Below are positions 45,728 through 53,669 of a DNA stretch of 64,000 nt, piece by piece. Under the pieces are notes generated by a model, which made no database searches, was not told the DNA's origin, and was given only the letters and a program-made list of their open reading frames with translations. The stretch comes from Rheinheimera oceanensis (lineage in GTDB: Bacteria > Pseudomonadota > Gammaproteobacteria > Enterobacterales > Alteromonadaceae). The DNA is taken from NCBI RefSeq assembly GCF_018831085.1, contig NZ_JAGPNM010000011.1, positions 57,739 through 121,738 on the forward strand, in the 5' to 3' direction. Position 1 is the first letter of the stretch. Every line of letters starts with the position of its first letter. The position numbers were made by a program, and so were the translations under genes.

Positions 45728-47716
45728 ATGACTAAAGTTTCTGCAGTAAAATTCCCGGTATTACGACAAATAACATGCGGTCCCTACACCTACTTACTAC
45801 GTATGATTCTTATCGGGTTGGTACTATTAAGTGCGGCCCGGCTTGGTCTGGTGCTATGGCTATATGACAGGGTAGCACCTACAGACCAATTGGGCATGAT
45901 ATTCCTGCAGGGGATTCGGGCCGACCTGATTCTACTTTGTATCTGGTCTGCAATACCCGTTCTGTTATCGCTGTGCTGGGCGCGTCCCGGATTACAGCAC
46001 AGCTGGTTTCGTTTTAGCTATTGGTGGTGCCTGACGGGTTTAATCCTTATTGCATTTATCGAACTATCCACCCCTGCCTTTATTCAGCAATACGATATAC
46101 GGCCAAACCGCTTGTACATTGAGTATCTGAAATACCCGAAAGAAGTTTTCTCTACCTTATGGCATGGCTTCCGATTGCCACTGGTGGCAGGAACCGTGTT
46201 AACTGTCGCAGCCGCTCTACTGCTGCACCGGGCGCTAAGGCTACCGAAGCACACATTGCAAGTATGGCCACTGCGCCAGCATTTACTACTGTGGCCCCTG
46301 GTGGTTTTTATGGTATTTGCCGGCATCCGTTCCACTACAGCACACCGCCCTGCTAACCCGGCGCTGTTTGCAATTACCTCTGATGCTATGGTGAATTCTC
46401 TCGTCATCAACTCGGGCTATTCGGTTTTATTTGCCTTGTATAACCTCAAACATGAAGCCCGTTCCAGCGAAATATACGGTAAACTGCCAGAGACACAAAT
46501 GCTGAATTTAAGCCTTAACTGGCCCTGGCTGCAGCAATATGATTTTAATAATGCAGAATACCCAACCTTACACTGGCAACAAGCCGTAAAACAGCGTAAT
46601 AAACCGCTGAACATAGTAATAGTGTTGATGGAAAGCCAGGGCGCCACCTTTGTTGAATCACTTGGCGGCGCACCGGTCACTCCAGAGCTGGAACAGCTGA
46701 AACAGCAAGGCATCTGGTTTGACAATCTGTATGCTACCGGTACTCGCTCAGTACGCGGTATTGAAGCGGTTGTTGCCGGCTTTATGCCGACACCGGCCCA
46801 AAGCACGGTAAAGCTGTCAAACAGTCAGCAAGGTTTTACCACTCTGGCATCCATCTTAAAAAAACAGGGCTACCACACTCAGTTTATTTATGGTGGCGAA
46901 GCACACTTTGATAATATGCGTAGCTTTTTTACCGGCAATGGTTTTCAGGAGATTGTGGATTTACCTAAAATCAGTAATCCGGTGCTGGTAGGTAGTTGGG
47001 GAGCCAGCGATGAAGACTTGTTCAGAACTGCACATCAGCAGTTATTGGCCCTGCATCAACAGCAGCAACCGTTTTTCAGCCTGATATTTTCCTCTAGCAA
47101 TCATGAACCTTTCGAATTCCCGGACGGCCGGATTTCACTATACCAAGAGCCTAAAAATACGGCTTACAATGCAGTGAAATATGCAGACTGGTCAATGGGC
47201 CGCTTTTTTGAGCAAGCAATGAAAAGCCCTTATTGGCAGGATACGCTGTTTCTGGTAGTAGCAGATCATGATAACAGGGTATATGGCAGTAACCTGATCC
47301 CGGTGGAAAAGTTTCGCATTCCAGGACTAATTCTGGGCGCAGACACTCAGCCTGAAATACTCACAACCTTAAGTAGTCAGATTGATCTGGCTCCCACTCT
47401 GCTTAGCATGGCTGGGATATCGTCCTGTCACCCGATGACGGGACGTGATCTGTTGCTGGACAGTACCAGTTCTGGGCGGGCTCTGATACAGTTTGACAAT
47501 CTGTTTGCCCTGATGACAGAGGATAAACTTACTATTCTGAAACCCGATGGTAAGGCGGTTAGTGCCAACTATAATCGTGAACACCAGCAATTAACGCTCT
47601 CTGAAGAAGCGGTAAGCCCCTTGCAACAACAGCAGGCTTTAGCACAGGTACAACTTCCTTCTTACCTGTATCGTGAACGTAAATACAACGATGATATCCC
47701 TTGTGAAAGCCCTTAA
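45728..47716 (+). CDS. LTA synthase family (phosphoglycerol transferase-like) membrane protein
   Basis: 662 aa from the ATG at 45728; an upstream in-frame TTG (45692) is weaker. Five N-terminal transmembrane helices (about 1-200), then a periplasmic alkaline-phosphatase-fold domain: metal Glu in IVLMESQG (near 302), the catalytic Thr in LYATGTRSVRGIEA (near 337-339), VADHDNR and FSSSNHEPFEFP. Gram-negative relatives transfer phosphoglycerol or other phospho-groups from phospholipids to glycans or lipids and release diacylglycerol. The acceptor is unknown. The PmrA box 52 bases upstream ties it to the pmr module. Confidence 0.83.
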   Translation: MTKVSAVKFPVLRQITCGPYTYLLRMILIGLVLLSAARLGLVLWLYDRVAPTDQLGMIFLQGIRADLILLCIWSAIPVLLSLCWARPGLQHSWFRFSYWWCLTGLILIAFIELSTPAFIQQYDIRPNRLYIEYLKYPKEVFSTLWHGFRLPLVAGTVLTVAAALLLHRALRLPKHTLQVWPLRQHLLLWPLVVFMVFAGIRSTTAHRPANPALFAITSDAMVNSLVINSGYSVLFALYNLKHEARSSEIYGKLPETQMLNLSLNWPWLQQYDFNNAEYPTLHWQQAVKQRNKPLNIVIVLMESQGATFVESLGGAPVTPELEQLKQQGIWFDNLYATGTRSVRGIEAVVAGFMPTPAQSTVKLSNSQQGFTTLASILKKQGYHTQFIYGGEAHFDNMRSFFTGNGFQEIVDLPKISNPVLVGSWGASDEDLFRTAHQQLLALHQQQQPFFSLIFSSSNHEPFEFPDGRISLYQEPKNTAYNAVKYADWSMGRFFEQAMKSPYWQDTLFLVVADHDNRVYGSNLIPVEKFRIPGLILGADTQPEILTTLSSQIDLAPTLLSMAGISSCHPMTGRDLLLDSTSSGRALIQFDNLFALMTEDKLTILKPDGKAVSANYNREHQQLTLSEEAVSPLQQQQALAQVQLPSYLYRERKYNDDIPCESP

Positions 47717-47725
47717 AGGGCTTTC
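47705..47725 (+). terminator. Stem-loop overlapping the stop of the LTA-synthase-like gene
   Basis: GAAAGCCCTT and AAGGGCTTTC arms with a 1-base centre; the TAA stop is inside it. The T tract is weak, so termination may be partial, leaving some read-through into eptA. Confidence 0.5.
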
Positions 47726-47767
47726 TGCTATAGGTAGCAGCAATAGTTTGTTAAGGATCCACAGGAA

Positions 47768-47784
47768 TTTAAGCATTTCTTAAG
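47768..47784 (+). promoter_or_regulatory. PmrA-type box before eptA
   Basis: TTTAAG-CATTT-CTTAAG, 47 bases before the eptA start codon. Same architecture as the box at 45660, giving eptA its own PmrA-dependent promoter. Confidence 0.72.
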
Positions 47785-47831
47785 CACCGCCCCATAAGCT
47801 GCGTTGCATATCAGTAGATTATGGAAAGCTT

Positions 47832-49532
47832 ATGTCAGACCTAACGCCCACCGCACATTTGCAAACAGTACCCCTGCCCCGGCAAACCATAGCATTTAAC
47901 CATAGCTCGCCACTATGGCATCCGCTCTGGTTTGCTTTTGTCGGCGCTTTGGCAATGACCCTACTACTGAACACGCCCTTTTTCGATGCCATACAAGCCA
48001 GGGCAGCAGGCCAGTATTCATTACAACTCAGCCTTGTATCATTATTATTTTTACTGAATTTTCTGTTACTCACCTTGTTCAGCTTCCGGCCTGTACAAAA
48101 GCCGGTATTTTTATTGCTCTTTCTGCTGGGCTCAACCGCACTGTATTTTAATACCAGTTACGGTGTCGTCATTGATAAAAGTATGCTGCAAAATGCACTG
48201 GAAACCGATCCGGCTGAAGCACAAGGGTTGTTGTCTGGCGGGATGTTGTGGCAATTGACCAAGCTGATGCTGTTTCCATTGCTGGCGGTTACCGTTATCC
48301 GAACCAAAATGGTGCGCAGCAAACGCTTTTTACTGCACTGGCTGGCGGCAATACTGCTGATTATACTAACGCTGCTCAGTATTGTTACAATCAATTACTC
48401 ACAGTTAGCGCCTTTTTTTCGCAACTTCCGCGAAGTACGTTATCTGGCACTGCCCGTCAGCACCCTGTCAGCCACAGTATCGTTGGCCAATAACATCCGT
48501 AAAACGGCATTTCCGGTCAGTTTTAATCAGCTTGGTCTCGATGCCAAACAGCTACCTGCGGCAACGTCCTCGACAAAACCCAAGCTGATTGTTTTGGTGG
48601 TCGGAGAAACAGCCAGGGCCGATCACTTTGGGCTAAATGGTTATGTCAGAAATACCACCCCGCTGCTCAGTGCACTGCCTGTATATAGCTTTAAACAAGC
48701 GTCATCATGCGGTACGGCTACGGCTCACTCTTTACCTTGTATGTTTTCGGCTCTGTCGCGTACCGACTATATAGAAAGCACTGCCAAAAACAGCAGTAAT
48801 GTTCTGGATATACTGCAACACGCCGGTGTTGAAGTGTCTTGGCTTGATAATAACTCAGGCTGCAAAGGCGTGTGCAACCGTGTACCGTCAGAGTTTTTAT
48901 TTGAGCAACAAAATCACTCCAGCTGTGACAAAGGCCAGTGTCTGGACAGTGTACTCACCGAGCGGCTACCGGTTTACCTTAGCAAGGCTAATACCGCCAC
49001 AAAAGACCGCCTGATCGTGCTTCATCAACTGGGCAGTCATGGCCCGGAGTATTACCGGCGCAGTGCAATAACCGACAAAGCTTTTGTGCCGGAATGTCAA
49101 AACAAGCAACTACCGTTGTGTTCACAGCAAGATGTGATCAATGCGTATGATAACAGCATTATTGCAACCGACCAGTTGCTGGCTACCGTTATCAAGCAGT
49201 TGTCAGCGGCCAAGGACTATCAAACCGCCATGCTATATGTTTCAGATCATGGGGAATCTCTGGGCGAAAATGGCATTTACCTGCATGGGCTACCGTACTG
49301 GATGGCTCCCACAGCTCAGACACATATACCACTGCTATGGTGGATGTCCGAAAACTACATCACAGGTCAAAAGGTAAACACCTCATGTATACAGCAGCAG
49401 ACAGAACAGAAAGCCAGCCACGACAACCTTTTTCATACCCTGCTGGCAATATTTAACGTACAAACCACGATGCGAGAAACACAACTTGAATTGTTTAGCC
49501 AGTGCCAGAATGATCTATCAGCGTATAAATAA
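47832..49532 (+). CDS. eptA: Phosphoethanolamine--lipid A transferase, EptA/MCR family
   Basis: 566 aa. Five N-terminal transmembrane helices, a DUF1705-type region with SMLQNALETDPAEA, then the sulfatase-fold domain: metal Glu259 in VVGETARADHFG, nucleophile Thr297 in SCGTATAHSLPCMFS, several Cys for disulfides (SGCKGVCNRV), and SDHGESLGENGIYLHG with metal Asp/His. It adds phosphoethanolamine to lipid A, lowering binding of polymyxins. Start 47832 is used because an upstream ATG (47821) meets a stop. Chromosomal setting with pmrAB and dgkA suggests an intrinsic, regulated copy. Confidence 0.93.
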   Translation: MSDLTPTAHLQTVPLPRQTIAFNHSSPLWHPLWFAFVGALAMTLLLNTPFFDAIQARAAGQYSLQLSLVSLLFLLNFLLLTLFSFRPVQKPVFLLLFLLGSTALYFNTSYGVVIDKSMLQNALETDPAEAQGLLSGGMLWQLTKLMLFPLLAVTVIRTKMVRSKRFLLHWLAAILLIILTLLSIVTINYSQLAPFFRNFREVRYLALPVSTLSATVSLANNIRKTAFPVSFNQLGLDAKQLPAATSSTKPKLIVLVVGETARADHFGLNGYVRNTTPLLSALPVYSFKQASSCGTATAHSLPCMFSALSRTDYIESTAKNSSNVLDILQHAGVEVSWLDNNSGCKGVCNRVPSEFLFEQQNHSSCDKGQCLDSVLTERLPVYLSKANTATKDRLIVLHQLGSHGPEYYRRSAITDKAFVPECQNKQLPLCSQQDVINAYDNSIIATDQLLATVIKQLSAAKDYQTAMLYVSDHGESLGENGIYLHGLPYWMAPTAQTHIPLLWWMSENYITGQKVNTSCIQQQTEQKASHDNLFHTLLAIFNVQTTMRETQLELFSQCQNDLSAYK

Positions 49533-49570
49533 AATCTGCTCAGCAATTGATCCTGCTCAAAACAGCAACT

Positions 49571-49590
49571 ACTATACTGGGGTATAGTAT
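49571..49590 (+). promoter_or_regulatory. RcnR/FrmR-type operator before the metal ATPase
   Basis: ACTATACT-GGGG-TATAGTAT, 25 bases before the ATPase start. It matches the operator at 43118 in every arm base; only the central tract is inverted (GGGG versus CCCC). So the sensor at 42826 likely represses this gene too. Confidence 0.75.
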
Positions 49591-49614
49591 AAAGGTGAGA
49601 TATAAGGAGCCGAT

Positions 49615-51639
49615 ATGAGCGATAAACATAAAGATCACTCTCATTCTGAGACAGAACCCCATTCACATGCCGGTTTTTTAGGCGCCAATACAGAGCTTTT
49701 GTTCGCACTTGCCAGTGGTTTTATGCTGGCGGCTGGTTTTATTATCGGTAAAGTGTCAGCAAGTACGCCTGCCTGGCTACCTTTTATCTGTTACCTTAGC
49801 GCCTATTTTTTCGGTGGCTTTTTTACCCTGCGTGAAGCCATTGAAAACCTTCGCCATAAACGTTTTGAAATTGACACCTTGATGCTGGTTGCGGCGGCTG
49901 GTGCGGCTGCTTTGGGTGCCTGGGCTGAAGGTGCCTTGTTATTGTTCTTGTTTAGTCTGGGACATGCGCTGGAACACTACGCCATGGGCAGAGCTAAACG
50001 GGCTATCGAAGCACTGGCGGAGCTGGCCCCTAAAACAGCGATGGTTCGCCGTAATGAGCAACTGCTGGAAATTCCGGTAGAAACATTGGAAGTGGGCGAT
50101 ATTGTGGTCGTTCGCCCCAACGAACGCCTGCCTGCAGACGGTTTTCTGATTAAAGGCACCAGCAGCATTAACCAGGCGCCGGTTACCGGGGAAAGTATTC
50201 CGGTTGATAAACACCCGGTTGATGATCCGGAGTTTGCCCGCAAGCGCCCGGATTCTATAGAAGCTGCCAGCAAAGTGTTCGCCGGAACCATAAATGGTGG
50301 CGGAGCCATTGAGATAGAAGTGACCAGCCGCTCCAGCGATTCCGCTCTGGCCCGTGCGGTCAAGATGGTGAGCGAAGCAGAGATACGCAAGTCCCCTACT
50401 CAACGCTTTACCGATAAATTCGAGCGTATTTTTGTGCCCGCCGTACTGGGACTGGTCGTGATATTGCTGTTTGCCTGGGTCGTTATTGACGAGCCTTTCC
50501 GCGATAGTTTTTACCGTGCCATGGCGGTACTGGTTGCCGCCAGCCCCTGTGCACTGGCCATTGCCACCCCCAGTGCCGTATTATCCGGTATTGCCAGAGC
50601 TGCCCGTGGCGGCGTATTAATTAAAGGCGGCGCACCATTGGAAGAGCTGGGCGCACTAACCGCCATGGCGTTTGATAAAACCGGCACGCTGACTGAAGGC
50701 CGCCCGCATATTACCGATATTGTTGTGGCACAAGGTGTATCAGAAGAAGAACTGCTGCGTGTAGCCGTTGCAGTAGAAGCACTGAGTGACCACCCGCTGG
50801 CCGCAGCAATCACCCGTGATGGCCGCAAACGGCTGGCCGGTAAAGAACCAGCCCAGGCAGAAAACCTGCAAAGCTATGCCGGTTTGGGAGTAAGTGCACA
50901 ACTGGATGGAAAAACGGTCTGGATTGGCAAAGCCAAGATGTTTGGTAATGAAGAAACCGGTCAAGCTATCGCGCCACTAAACCCGCAGACAACAGAAGCC
51001 ATCAATGATTTGCGCAACAGTGGCCGTACTGTTATGGCAATACGCCACGGAGAGCGCGATTTAGGCGCTATTGGCCTGATGGATACCCCCCGCCCTGCCG
51101 CTAAAGCTGCGTTAGCGACCTTACGGCAGCTGGGTATCTCAAGAATGATTATGATCTCCGGTGATAACCAGCAGGTTGCAGAAGCTGTGGCAAAAGAAGT
51201 TGGCCTGGATGAAGCCTGGGGCGATTTAATGCCACAGGATAAAGTCACTGCTATCCGTAAATTACGCGAAACAACCCAGGTTGCGATGGTGGGTGATGGT
51301 GTTAATGATGCACCGGCTATGGCGAATGCCAGTGTCGGCATTGCCATGGGCGCAGCCGGCTCTGATGTTGCACTGGAAACCGCAGATGTTGCCCTGATGG
51401 CAGACGACCTGCGCCATCTGCCTTTTGCGGTAGATTTAAGCCGTCGTACCCGCCGCATTATTCTGCAGAATGTATTTGTCAGCCTTGGTATCGTAGCATT
51501 ACTGGTGCCAGCAACCATAATGGGGCTGGGCATCGGTGCTGCGGTGGCTGTACATGAAGGTTCAACACTGATTGTGGTATTTAACGCCCTGCGTCTGCTG
51601 GCTTATACTCCAGCCAAAAACATAGCGCCAGAAGCATAA
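49615..51639 (+). CDS. P1B-4-type divalent metal efflux ATPase (Co/Ni-type)
   Basis: 674 aa. The N-terminus is His-rich (DKHKDHSHSETEPHSHAG) with no CxxC heavy-metal domain. Phosphorylation motif DKTGTLTEG (Asp354), TGES loop (191-194), GDGVNDAPAMA hinge. The transport-site motifs are SPC (310-312) and HEGST (647-651), which define P1B-4 pumps such as CoaT/CtpD that export Co, Ni or Zn; CPC pumps for Cu or Zn/Cd/Pb differ. An RcnR-type operator precedes it, in line with Co/Ni. Confidence 0.9.
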   Translation: MSDKHKDHSHSETEPHSHAGFLGANTELLFALASGFMLAAGFIIGKVSASTPAWLPFICYLSAYFFGGFFTLREAIENLRHKRFEIDTLMLVAAAGAAALGAWAEGALLLFLFSLGHALEHYAMGRAKRAIEALAELAPKTAMVRRNEQLLEIPVETLEVGDIVVVRPNERLPADGFLIKGTSSINQAPVTGESIPVDKHPVDDPEFARKRPDSIEAASKVFAGTINGGGAIEIEVTSRSSDSALARAVKMVSEAEIRKSPTQRFTDKFERIFVPAVLGLVVILLFAWVVIDEPFRDSFYRAMAVLVAASPCALAIATPSAVLSGIARAARGGVLIKGGAPLEELGALTAMAFDKTGTLTEGRPHITDIVVAQGVSEEELLRVAVAVEALSDHPLAAAITRDGRKRLAGKEPAQAENLQSYAGLGVSAQLDGKTVWIGKAKMFGNEETGQAIAPLNPQTTEAINDLRNSGRTVMAIRHGERDLGAIGLMDTPRPAAKAALATLRQLGISRMIMISGDNQQVAEAVAKEVGLDEAWGDLMPQDKVTAIRKLRETTQVAMVGDGVNDAPAMANASVGIAMGAAGSDVALETADVALMADDLRHLPFAVDLSRRTRRIILQNVFVSLGIVALLVPATIMGLGIGAAVAVHEGSTLIVVFNALRLLAYTPAKNIAPEA

Positions 51640-51691
51640 ATATCATCCCCAAAAAATAATTACAGGCGGCATAATAACGGTAATCATACCA

Positions 51692-51712
51692 AACGGGCAG
51701 TTACTGCCCGTT
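51692..51712 (+). other. Hairpin after the metal ATPase gene
   Basis: Perfect 9-base arms AACGGGCAG / CTGCCCGTT with a 3-base loop, 52 bases past the stop codon. No T run follows, so it is at best a weak or factor-aided terminator. Confidence 0.45.
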
Positions 51713-51851
51713 CTGTACAAGTTGGCACACAACAAGCAGCATTAATATTTTGCCATGGCAGCGCTATATTTTTGGGTGCCGCCATTGCGAAAATAGCAGC
51801 AGCCCCCCAAATCTGGGTTTGTATTTGTTTTATTACCCCGGAGGACAGACT

Positions 51852-52364
51852 ATGTTTTACGATATTACCGTAGTGCAATTTAGCAAAATGCTGCAAAATT
51901 TAAGCGCCATCCTTAACAAAGGCGCCAGTTTTGCCGAAACAAAAAAAGTGGATGTTGCCGTTTTACTGAATGCGCGTTTAGCACCGGATCAGTTTCATCT
52001 TATCCGCCAGGTGCAAATTGCCTGCGACACAGCCAAATTAGGCGTAGCACGCCTAACCGGTAAAACTGACAGTGCCCCCAAGCATGCCGATGACGAAACC
52101 ACCTTAGCGCAATTACAGCAGCGCATCAGTGATACAGTAGCCTATCTGGCCAGCTTTACCGAGGCTGATTTCAGCCAGTCCGCCACGCAAAAAATCACTC
52201 AGCCACGCTGGGAAGGTAAATATCTAACGGGTTACGAATTCTTGATCCAGCATGTCATCCCTAATTTGTATTTCCATATCACCACCGCCTACGCCATTTT
52301 GCGTCACAATGGTGTCGATGTAGGTAAAAAAGATTATCTGGGTGCGATGCCGTATAAAGTTTAG
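51852..52364 (+). CDS. DUF1993 family protein
   Basis: 170 aa from the ATG at 51852 (FYDITVVQFSKMLQNLSAIL), the family N-terminus; an upstream in-frame start at 51750 adds non-family sequence. Family marks: NARLAPDQFHLIRQVQIACD and FLIQHVIPNLYFHITTAYAILRHNGV. DUF1993 proteins are DinB-like four-helix proteins of unknown function, with His residues that may bind metal. It is followed by a strong terminator. Confidence 0.88.
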   Translation: MFYDITVVQFSKMLQNLSAILNKGASFAETKKVDVAVLLNARLAPDQFHLIRQVQIACDTAKLGVARLTGKTDSAPKHADDETTLAQLQQRISDTVAYLASFTEADFSQSATQKITQPRWEGKYLTGYEFLIQHVIPNLYFHITTAYAILRHNGVDVGKKDYLGAMPYKV

Positions 52365-52374
52365 CGCGTAGTGT

Positions 52375-52403
52375 AAAACGCCGGGCATTAAACCCGGCGT
52401 TTT
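52375..52403 (+). terminator. Rho-independent terminator after the DUF1993 gene
   Basis: Eleven-base arms AAAACGCCGGG / CCCGGCGTTTT with a 7-base loop and a T-rich 3' flank. Confidence 0.85.
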
Positions 52404-52521
52404 ACTTTTTACAGAAAAGACCTGCTTTGTGACTATTGGTAACTAACTGTAAAAGCTCTACTTTATCTGTTATAGCCCCTGATAAACTAGCTGCTTCGCG
52501 CTAAGTTGCCAGGTGGTATAT

Positions 52522-53487
52522 ATGCAATCGCAGGTTTTGTTATCCCTTGTCGTCCCGTTTTATAATGCGGCAGACTATTTGGACCAATTATTGATGTCGG
52601 TTGAAACACAGCTAACCGCTCAGGTACAACTGGTGTTAGTCTGTGACGGCGCAACGGATAGCAGTTTGGCAGTAGCGCAACGCCATATTGCCAGATCTGT
52701 TTGGCCAGAATGTTATATGCTGTTGAGTCAGCTAAACAGCGGTGTAAGTGTGGCCAGAAATCTGGGTATCGCACACAGTACAGGCCGGTATGTTGGCTTT
52801 GTGGATGCTGACGATCTGCTACTACCCGGTTATATCACGCAAGTGCTCCGGGTTATTACCGGGCATCAGCCTGATCTTATCGAAATAGGCTTTAAACGTT
52901 TTAGCGATATATCGGCCCTGCCATCTGCCAGGCCGCATTATATGCGCCACAAAGCCGGCGAGCACAAGGTTAGTGATGTTGCTATTGCTGTATTTCAGTC
53001 AAACCGCTGGTTCCCCTGGTTAAGAATATACCGCAAAGCTATAGCGCCGGGTTTTAATTTCCCCTCCGGCATCGCATTTTGCGAAGACGTTATGGCAATA
53101 CCCACTTTGTACCAGCAAGCGTTTCAACTGTATCATTTACGTTTACCGCTTTATGGCTACCGTGAACACAGCTCAAGCGCATCCTTTAACGTTAAGCCAG
53201 AACAACAACAGCAACTGCAGCAGTTTTTTACCGGCTTGCAGCAAGGCAGCTTTTACCCGGCCATACCGGCGCGCTGGCGTAATATTTTACTGTTAAACCT
53301 GGCTTATTTATTTTACACCTTGCAACTTAACAACCCGGCAGTTAAAGCACTGCCAGTTGCCTTAGAGCTCCAGTTCAGAATACTGCTTAAACAATTGTGG
53401 TTAACACCGGGTTTTTCACTGCGGAAAAAACTGACACTGGCATTTGCATCGCACTTTTTCCACAAAAATCGCTTGCGACTGAACTGA
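52522..53487 (+). CDS. Glycosyltransferase family 2 protein
   Basis: 321 aa from the ATG at 52522, with AGGTGG five bases upstream; a GTG three codons earlier is possible. GT-A fold: SLVVPFYNAADYLDQLLMSVE, the conserved NSGVSVARNLGIAHSTGRYVGFVDADD with the DxD metal site (near residue 97), and FCEDVMA. It resembles enzymes that extend polysaccharide or LPS side chains. It stands alone between terminated genes, so substrate and pathway are not evident. Confidence 0.85.
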   Translation: MQSQVLLSLVVPFYNAADYLDQLLMSVETQLTAQVQLVLVCDGATDSSLAVAQRHIARSVWPECYMLLSQLNSGVSVARNLGIAHSTGRYVGFVDADDLLLPGYITQVLRVITGHQPDLIEIGFKRFSDISALPSARPHYMRHKAGEHKVSDVAIAVFQSNRWFPWLRIYRKAIAPGFNFPSGIAFCEDVMAIPTLYQQAFQLYHLRLPLYGYREHSSSASFNVKPEQQQQLQQFFTGLQQGSFYPAIPARWRNILLLNLAYLFYTLQLNNPAVKALPVALELQFRILLKQLWLTPGFSLRKKLTLAFASHFFHKNRLRLN

Positions 53488-53622
53488 GCAAGCCTGCTCG
53501 CAGGGTTTGCCGGGAATATAAGGCCAGCGTCAATACAATCTGAATATTAAAACACCGGCATTGGCACACCATACCTGTTTGTTTTTTGCACAACTCACTC
53601 TGTATCTTTAGCCGGATTCAGG

Positions 53623-53628
53623 TATAAT
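53623..53628 (+). promoter_or_regulatory. Candidate -10 of the rimO promoter
   Basis: TATAAT in the context GGTATAATCC, 42 bases before the rimO start. The -35 at 17-base spacing is poor. A preceding T/A-rich region (53570-53600) could help. Confidence 0.45.
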
Positions 53629-53669
53629 CCGCCGACTTTTTTCCGGCTTAGCCAACTTTAAGAGACACT

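Noticed and set aside
50961..51533. Minus-strand open frame inside the P1B ATPase gene
   Set aside because: Composition is a mirror of the sense codons; no ribosome site and no recognisable domain.
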